Origin: an uncultured Pseudorhodoferax sp.
GTDB taxonomy: Bacteria; Pseudomonadota; Gammaproteobacteria; Burkholderiales; Burkholderiaceae
Direction: 5' to 3'
Assembly: GCA_913776795.1 (NCBI GenBank)
Contig: CAJYRH010000053.1
Coordinates: forward strand, 1-11,628
DNA length: 11,628 nt
Shown here: positions 6,949 to 11,628 of the stretch, piece after piece
How the letters are laid out: each line of letters opens with the position of its first letter
Numbering within the stretch: the first letter of the stretch is position 1
Notes under the pieces: model-generated
Databases searched by the model: none
Seen by the model: the letters and a program-made list of their open reading frames with translations, nothing else
What the model was told of the DNA's origin: nothing
Program-made: the position numbers and the translations under genes

Positions 6949-8243
6949 GCATGAAGACGCTGATTCAGAACGGCCGCGTAGTCGACCCGGCATCCGGCCG
7001 CGACACCCCCGCCGACATCGCCATCGCCTCGGGCCGCATCGTGTCCATCGGCCACGTGTCGGCCGAGTTCAAGCCCGATCGGACCATCGAAGCGAGCGGC
7101 CTGGTGGTCATGCCCGGCCTGGTCGACCTCTCCATGCGCCTGCGCGAGCCAGGCCACGAGCACGAAGGCATGCTGGAGAGCGAGATGGCCGCCGCCGTGG
7201 CCGGTGGCGTCACCAGCCTGGTCTGCCCGCCCGACACCGAACCGGTGCTCGACGAGCCCGGCCTGGTGGAGATGCTCAAGTTCCGCGCCGAGAAGCTGCA
7301 CCAAGCGCGCGTGTTCCCGCAGGGCGCGCTCACGCGCGGTTTGGCCGGCGAGGTGCTGACCGAGATGGTCGAGCTGACAGAGGCCGGCTGCATCGGCTTC
7401 GGCCAGGCCGAGGTGCCGCTGAACAACACCCAGGTGCTGCAGCGCGCGCTGCAGTACGCCGCGACCTTCGGCTTCACCGTGTTTCTGCGCCCGCAGGACC
7501 GCGACCTGGGCAAGGGCGTGGCCGCCAGCGGCCCGCTGGCCACGCGCATGGGCCTGTCAGGCGTGCCCGTGATCGCCGAGACCATCGCGCTGCTGACCAT
7601 CTTCGAGCTCATGAAGGTGACCGGCGCGCGCGTGCACCTGTCCCGCATTTCCAGCGCGGCCGGCGTCGAGCTCGTGCGCCAGGCGCGCGCCGCGGGCCTG
7701 GCGGTCAGCTGCGACGTGAGCATCAACTCGCTGCATCTGACCGACCACGACATCGGCTACTTCGACAGCCGCGCGCGTGTGAACCCGCCGCTGCGCCAGC
7801 AGCGCGACCGCGACGCGCTGCGCACCGCGCTGGCCGACGGCACGGTGCAGGCGCTGGTCTCCGACCACACGCCAGTGGACGCCGACGCCAAGACTTTGCC
7901 CTTTGCCGAGGCCGAGCCCGGCGCCACGGGCGTGGAGCTGCTGCTGAGCCTGACCTTGAAGTGGGCCGACGAGCAGGGCGTGCCGCTGCCGCAGGCGCTG
8001 GCCACCGTCACGAACCAGCCGGCCGCGCTGCTGGGCGGCGCGCTCGGCACGCTGCAGGCCAGCCTGGGCCAATTGGTCGAGGGCGGCGTGGCCGATGTCT
8101 GCGTCTTCGACCCGGCTGCGCGCTGGGTGGTGACCGACGCCGCGCTGCAAAGCCAGGGCAAGCACACGGCGTTCTCGGGCTACGAGCTGCCGGGCCGCGT
8201 GCGCTACACGCTGGTCGGCGGCCACCTGGCCTACGGCGCATGA
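6945..8243 (+). CDS. pyrX: Dihydroorotase-like protein, predicted non-catalytic (PyrC'/PyrX)
   Basis: A 432-aa amidohydrolase-fold protein with the full dihydroorotase length and layout, including [16 protein letters not shown] (55-70), [15 protein letters not shown] (278-292) and the C-terminal sheet [11 protein letters not shown] (380-390). The metal site is broken. The D-x-H-x-H motif reads D61-L-S63-M-R65, so both His are lost. The later HAED-type motif reads LRPQD (181-185), with Arg at the His position. The HxxH-type motif reads HLSR (231-234), with Arg in place of the second His. Only D307 in SDHTP is kept, and the second His of DHxPH is Val. In Pseudomonas such inactive PyrC' chains are needed to assemble active aspartate transcarbamoylase. 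The ATGA overlap with pyrB suits equal synthesis of two partner subunits. A real pyrC should exist elsewhere. ATG at 6945 is chosen for the overlap; ATG at 6951 is possible. Confidence 0.9.
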   Translation: MSMKTLIQNGRVVDPASGRDTPADIAIASGRIVSIGHVSAEFKPDRTIEASGLVVMPGLVDLSMRLREPGHEHEGMLESEMAAAVAGGVTSLVCPPDTEPVLDEPGLVEMLKFRAEKLHQARVFPQGALTRGLAGEVLTEMVELTEAGCIGFGQAEVPLNNTQVLQRALQYAATFGFTVFLRPQDRDLGKGVAASGPLATRMGLSGVPVIAETIALLTIFELMKVTGARVHLSRISSAAGVELVRQARAAGLAVSCDVSINSLHLTDHDIGYFDSRARVNPPLRQQRDRDALRTALADGTVQALVSDHTPVDADAKTLPFAEAEPGATGVELLLSLTLKWADEQGVPLPQALATVTNQPAALLGGALGTLQASLGQLVEGGVADVCVFDPAARWVVTDAALQSQGKHTAFSGYELPGRVRYTLVGGHLAYGA

Positions 8244-8253
8244 GACATCCCCT

Positions 8254-8381
8254 CAGGCGGCTTCGCCGCTCCCCCCTTGCGCTGCGCGAAGGGGGGCACG
8301 GCCAGCGGCCGCGCAAAGCCCGTTGCGCGGCGGTCGCTGGCCTGGCCTGCTCCGCGGCCCCCCGAGCCGCCCGAGGCGGCT
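8254..8381. repeat. Intergenic hairpin-bearing repeat, copy B, with inverted ends (pyrX-plsC gap)
   Basis: This element nearly fills the 144-bp gap between the PyrC-like gene and plsC. Its core (8271-8359, 89 bases) is the relative of copy A. A perfect 8-bp stem (CCCCCCTT at 8271-8278 with AAGGGGGG at 8289-8296) is followed by a diverged middle and the shared end GCTCCGCGGCC (8349-8359). Unlike copy A it has flanking arms. A hairpin GCGGC-TTC-GCCGC lies at 8257-8269. Another, AGCCGCC-CGA-GGCGGCT, lies at 8365-8381. GGCGGCT (8256-8262) and AGCCGCC (8365-8371) also pair with each other across the core. It could reduce transcription from the pyr genes into plsC, although no T-run is present. A dispersed REP-like repeat is the more general explanation. 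Confidence 0.75.
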
Positions 8382-8387
8382 GAACCC

Positions 8388-9134
8388 ATGCGCCACGTGC
8401 GCGCGCTGTGGCGCCTGCTGTGCCTGATCGGCCACGCGGCATCGGGCCTGTGGACCATCCGCACCCGCTTTGCCGGCTGGAGCCAGCCACAGCGCGAGCA
8501 GGCCGTGCAGGCCTGGGCCGCGCGCTTGCTGGTGCTCACCGGCATTCGGCTGCAGGTCAGCGGCGCGCCCATGGCGGCGGGCCCCGTTCTGCTGGTGGCC
8601 AACCACATCTCGTGGCTGGACATCGTGGTGATGCACGCGGCGGGCTACTGCCGCTTCGTCTCCAAGGCCGACGTGGCGCATTGGCCGCTGATCGGCAGCC
8701 TTGCCACCGGCGCGGGCACGCTGTACATCGAACGCGCCTCGCGCCGCGATGCCATGCGCGTGGTGCACCACATGCGCGAGCGGCTGGTGGCGGGCGACGT
8801 GGTGGCGATCTTTCCCGAGGGCACGACGGGCGACGGGCGGGTGCTGCTGCCGTTCCACGCGAACCTGGTGCAGGCGGCGATCAGCGCCGATGTGCCGGTG
8901 CAGCCGCTGGCGCTGCGGTTTGTGGACGGCACGGGCGCAACCAGCTTCGCGCCGAGCTTCGTGGGCGACGAGACGTTGGTCGGGTCGGTGTGGCGCACGC
9001 TGGCGGCGGAGGGGCTGGTGGCACAGGTGCGGTACGGGGAGCCGCAGGCGCATGACGGGCGCGATCGGCGGGCGTGGGCGCTGGCGTTGCAGCGGTCCGT
9101 CGAGCAGCTCCGCGGCGAATTCGGCCACCGCTGA
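8388..9134 (+). CDS. plsC: PlsC-type 1-acyl-sn-glycerol-3-phosphate acyltransferase
   Basis: A 248-aa membrane-associated acyltransferase of the PlsC family, which transfers an acyl chain to lysophosphatidic acid to form phosphatidic acid. The catalytic HX4D motif is in NHISWLD (72-78, with H73 and D78). YIERASRRDA (113-122) is motif II, FPEGTTGDG (142-150) is motif III with its acyl-acceptor-binding role, and VPVQPLALRF (169-178) is motif IV. A hydrophobic N-terminal stretch (about 7-24) may anchor the protein in the inner membrane. The start at 8388 is the first ATG after the repeat and gives a normal N-terminus; the ribosome binding site is poor. It follows the pyr genes in the same direction, so partial co-transcription is possible, but a hairpin-rich repeat lies between them. 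The exact substrate cannot be told; lyso-ornithine-lipid acyltransferases share these motifs. Confidence 0.88.
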   Translation: MRHVRALWRLLCLIGHAASGLWTIRTRFAGWSQPQREQAVQAWAARLLVLTGIRLQVSGAPMAAGPVLLVANHISWLDIVVMHAAGYCRFVSKADVAHWPLIGSLATGAGTLYIERASRRDAMRVVHHMRERLVAGDVVAIFPEGTTGDGRVLLPFHANLVQAAISADVPVQPLALRFVDGTGATSFAPSFVGDETLVGSVWRTLAAEGLVAQVRYGEPQAHDGRDRRAWALALQRSVEQLRGEFGHR

Positions 9135-9214
9135 CGACGGGCTTTGCCATGGCGTTCTTCAGTGACGCCAACGTAGCTGCGAAAAACTTCCAAGTCGCAC
9201 AAAGACGATTTCAC

Positions 9215-9232
9215 GCATTGCACCGGCAATGC
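9215..9232. promoter_or_regulatory. Perfect 7-bp inverted repeat upstream of the two-partner secretion genes
   Basis: GCATTGC (9215-9221) and GCAATGC (9226-9232) flank the four bases ACCG. The dyad lies in the 197-bp gap between plsC and tpsB, 99 bp before the tpsB start. The sequence just before it (about 9178-9215) is less GC-rich than its surroundings and contains a weaker dyad, TGCGA at 9178-9182 with TCGCA at 9195-9199. It could be an operator, part of a leader RNA, or a plsC terminator; no T-run follows, which speaks against the last. I could not find a convincing -35/-10 pair in this gap. Confidence 0.35.
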
Positions 9233-9331
9233 ATACGGGTGGATGTCAAGGAGAAATCCATCACGCGCTGAATACACCAGAGTCGAGACGATGCGAAGGC
9301 ACGGCACCGTGGCCGTTCAGGAGCACCTTCG

Positions 9332-11083
9332 ATGTCGTCCATCGCCAGCACACTGCGCCAGCAAGGCCGCAACGCCACCATCCTTTGCAGTCTGCTGATC
9401 TTCGGTGGGGTCGGCCTGGCCCAGGTGCCACGACCGGGCGATGCTGCCGTAGAAGAACTGCGCCGCCAGGAACGCGAGCGCTTGCTGCGCGAGCAATTCG
9501 AGCGCAGCGCCGATGTGCGGCTCCCGCAACCGGAGCTACCCACCTCGGGCCGCCTGCCCGACGACGAAAAGCCCTGCTTTCCCATCCAGGCGCTTGAGCT
9601 CGAAGGCGCAGAACCGTTCCCCTGGCTGGCAGCAGCCGCAGCCGGCACGGCCACAGACGACAGTCCCATCGGGCGCTGCCTGGGCACACGGGGAATCAAC
9701 ACGGTTCTGGCCCGACTGCAGCAGGCGCTCGTCGCACGAGGCTGGATCACCACGCGTGTGCTGGCTGCGCCGCAGGATCTGTCCACGGGACACCTGCGGC
9801 TGACGGTCGTCCCTGGCCGCATTGCCGCCATCCGCAGCGCCGACGGTGCAAGTGCACAAGGCCTGCGCAGCGCCGTCCCGGCGGGGCCCGGCGATCTGCT
9901 GAATCTGCGTGACATCGAGCAGGGGCTGGAGAACCTCAAGCGCCTGCCGACCGTCGAGGCCGACATCCGCATCGAACCGGCGCAAGGCGATGGCGCCGAC
10001 CCGGGCAAAAGCGACCTGGTCGTCGAACTGCGCCGCAGCCCGCGCGCACTGGGCCCGGTGCGCCTGTCGATGGGCTTGGATGACAGCGGCACACACGCTA
10101 CCGGCCGCCTGCAGGCCAATGCCACGCTGGCATGGGACGGGCCGCTCAACCTCAACGACCTGGCCTACCTGAACCTGCAACGCGGCGTGTTCAATCCGGA
10201 CGGCCGCGGCACCGGCGGCGCCACGCTGCACTACTCCATCCCGTACGGCGACTGGCTGTTCGGCACCACGGCCAGCCGCAACCGCTACCACCAGCGCGTC
10301 GCAGGGTTGCAGCAGGACTACGTCTACGCGGGCACGACACGCAACATCCAGGCGCAGCTCACCCGGCTGCTGCACCGCGACCAGCGCCACAAGACCAGCC
10401 TGACGCTGGGCGCGTTTCGCCGCAGCAACAGCAGCTTCATCGACGACACGGAGATCGAGGTGCAGCGTCGTGTGGTGGGCGGCTGGTCGCTCGAGCTGGC
10501 GCACCGCACCTTCATCGGGCTCGCGGATGGCAACACGGCGACGCTGGATGCCAGCCTGGGCTGGCGCCGCGGCACCGGGGCCTTCGGAGCACAGCCGGCG
10601 CCGGAGCAAGCGTTCGGCGAGGGCACGGCCCGCTTTGGGCTCGCCACGGCAGAAGCCTCGTTGCAACTGCCGCTGCAATGGGGCACGCAACGCCTGGCCT
10701 ACACCGGCCAGTTCCGCGCACAGTGGAACCGCACGCCCTTGGCACCACCCGAGCGCTTCGGCATCGGCGGGCGCTACACCGTGCGAGGTTTCGACGGCGA
10801 GAGCAGCCTGCTGGCCGACCGCGGCTGGCTGCTGCGCAACGAACTGGCGTGGTCGCTCGGCACCAGCGGTGTTGCGCTGTACGCCGGCCTGGACTTCGGC
10901 CGCGTCGGTGGGCCCTCCGCGCGCCATTTGCCCGGCCGCAGCCTGGCGGGGACGGTGTTGGGTCTGCGTGGCCAGCACGGTGCCTTGGGCTGGGATCTGT
11001 TCGCCGGCACCCCCCTTCGCAAGCCGCAGGCCATGCACAGCCATTCCCCAAACCTCGGCTTCAGCCTGCAGCTGAGCTACTGA
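9332..11083 (+). CDS. Two-partner secretion outer-membrane transporter (TpsB; ShlB/FhaC/HecB family)
   Basis: A 583-aa outer-membrane beta-barrel that exports the large TpsA exoprotein encoded next to it. A Sec signal peptide covers about residues 1-30, with a hydrophobic core ATILCSLLIFGGVGLA and likely cleavage before QVPRP. An amphipathic charged helix, EELRRQERERLLREQFERSAD (41-61), fits the plug helix H1. POTRA1 (about 80-162) starts CFPIQALELEG and has the usual GRCLGTRGIN and GWITTRVLAAPQDLSTGHLRLTVVPGRI segments; C82 and C116 could form a disulfide. POTRA2 spans about 163-235. The barrel fills 240-583 and includes VRGFDGE (484-490), the conserved loop-6 motif needed for secretion. The last residue is Tyr where outer-membrane proteins commonly end in Phe. 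A CAGGAG ribosome binding site (9318-9323) fixes the start. The tpsA gene begins 32 bp downstream. Whether it serves adhesion or contact-dependent inhibition depends on the partner. Confidence 0.93.
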   Translation: MSSIASTLRQQGRNATILCSLLIFGGVGLAQVPRPGDAAVEELRRQERERLLREQFERSADVRLPQPELPTSGRLPDDEKPCFPIQALELEGAEPFPWLAAAAAGTATDDSPIGRCLGTRGINTVLARLQQALVARGWITTRVLAAPQDLSTGHLRLTVVPGRIAAIRSADGASAQGLRSAVPAGPGDLLNLRDIEQGLENLKRLPTVEADIRIEPAQGDGADPGKSDLVVELRRSPRALGPVRLSMGLDDSGTHATGRLQANATLAWDGPLNLNDLAYLNLQRGVFNPDGRGTGGATLHYSIPYGDWLFGTTASRNRYHQRVAGLQQDYVYAGTTRNIQAQLTRLLHRDQRHKTSLTLGAFRRSNSSFIDDTEIEVQRRVVGGWSLELAHRTFIGLADGNTATLDASLGWRRGTGAFGAQPAPEQAFGEGTARFGLATAEASLQLPLQWGTQRLAYTGQFRAQWNRTPLAPPERFGIGGRYTVRGFDGESSLLADRGWLLRNELAWSLGTSGVALYAGLDFGRVGGPSARHLPGRSLAGTVLGLRGQHGALGWDLFAGTPLRKPQAMHSHSPNLGFSLQLSY

Positions 11084-11115
11084 CATTCCATACGGCCAGA
11101 GAAGGAAAGTTCACC

Positions 11116-11628
11116 ATGAACAAGCATTTACACCGCATCGTCTTCAACGCCGCACGCGGCGTGCGCATGGCCGTCCAGGAAACGGCGCGCAGCGCCGGCA
11201 AGGCGGCAAGCGGCACGACCACGCTCGCGGCCACCGTGCTGGCCACGTTGGCCACAGGGCCAGCCATGGGCCAGATCGCCGCCGACCCCAATGCACCCGG
11301 CTCCCTGCGCCCCACCGTGCTGGCCGCCCCAAGCGGCGCGGCATTGGTCAACATCCAGACGCCGAGCGCAGCCGGCGTCTCGCGCAACCTGTACCGGCAA
11401 TTCGACGTCGGCCCGCAGGGGGCGGTGCTCAACAACAGCCGCACGGCCGCGCAGACACAGCTGGCCGGGCAGGTGGCGGGCAATCCCTGGCTGGCGCGGG
11501 GTCCGGCTCGCGTCATCCTGAACGAGGTCAACAGCGCCGACCCCAGCCGCCTGCGCGGCTACGTGGAGGTGGCCGGCCAACGCGCCGAGGTCGTGATCGC
11601 CAACCCGTCCGGCATCCAGGTCGACGGC
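11116..11628 (+). CDS. TpsA exoprotein, filamentous haemagglutinin/CdiA-like, N-terminal 171 codons (3'-truncated)
   Basis: The start of a large secreted protein, cut by the right edge and too short to appear as a closed frame. The N-terminus MNKHLHRIVFNAARGVRMAVQE (1-22) is an extended signal peptide region (ESPR), typical of large two-partner exoproteins and autotransporters. A hydrophobic core follows (TTTLAATVLATLATGPAMG, about 34-52), with cleavage probably near 52-56. The TPS secretion domain then begins (Pfam family haemagg_act): residues LVNIQTPSAAGVSRNLYRQFDV (about 77-98), GAVLNNS (102-108), a GNPWL segment (122-126), ARVILNEVNSADPSRLRGYVEVAG (130-153) and VIANPSGIQVDG (160-171). 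The last matches the conserved ANPxGI element. Purine-rich GAAGGAAAG (11101-11109) serves as ribosome binding site. The gap to tpsB is 32 bp, so one operon is likely. The C-terminal part, which would decide between adhesin and CDI toxin, is outside the window. Confidence 0.9.
   Translation, partial: MNKHLHRIVFNAARGVRMAVQETARSAGKAASGTTTLAATVLATLATGPAMGQIAADPNAPGSLRPTVLAAPSGAALVNIQTPSAAGVSRNLYRQFDVGPQGAVLNNSRTAAQTQLAGQVAGNPWLARGPARVILNEVNSADPSRLRGYVEVAGQRAEVVIANPSGIQVDG

Noticed and set aside
9215..9232. Considered as a rho-independent terminator of plsC.
   Set aside because: No T-run follows the stem and it lies 80 bp beyond the plsC stop; listed instead as a possible regulatory dyad.
9211..10155. 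Minus-strand frame of 314 codons covering the start of tpsB and its upstream gap.
   Set aside because: Ser/Arg-rich shadow translation without motifs; tpsB on the + strand has a signal peptide, POTRA domains and a ribosome binding site.

Overview
This window is GC-rich, gene-dense DNA. Its gene families and gene order (pil-chp chemosensory kinase, PRC-barrel protein, photolyase, yqgE-ruvX, pyrR-pyrB-pyrC-like, plsC) look like a betaproteobacterium of the Comamonadaceae type, such as an Acidovorax relative. That placement rests on gene content, base composition and C-rich intergenic hairpins of a style I associate with that family. I could not run a database search.

Layout. (1) 1-2111, +: the C-terminal part of a CheA-type hybrid kinase of the PilL/ChpA kind, cut by the left edge. 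(2) 2112-2410: a gap with nine copies of a GC-rich 7-bp tandem repeat. (3) 2411-2749, +: a small PRC-barrel protein. (4) 2765-4255, -: a class I DNA photolyase, convergent with the PRC-barrel gene. The two stop codons form the ends of one inverted repeat. (5) 4298-5313, +: yqgE and ruvX, overlapping by GTGA, transcribed away from the photolyase behind a TAAAAT box. (6) 5486-8243, +: pyrR, pyrB and a dihydroorotase homologue, with gaps of 2 bp or an ATGA overlap. (7) 8388-9134, +: a PlsC-type acyltransferase. (8) 9332-11628, +: a two-partner secretion pair, with a complete outer-membrane transporter (TpsB) and the first 171 codons of its large exoprotein (TpsA), cut by the right edge.

How the genes work together. 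PyrB makes carbamoyl aspartate, and the next gene encodes a dihydroorotase fold that has lost its metal-binding histidines. This fits the known arrangement in which an inactive PyrC-like chain is a structural partner of aspartate transcarbamoylase. PyrR in front is a likely regulator or uracil phosphoribosyltransferase. Two related copies of a roughly 87-bp hairpin-bearing repeat bracket the pyr block, at 5346-5431 and 8271-8359. The second sits in a larger structure with inverted ends.

Most of the window is conserved housekeeping sequence. The two-partner secretion locus at the right end is the clearest accessory module, and its effector end lies outside the window. I see no tRNA, rRNA, CRISPR array, insertion sequence or phage gene.
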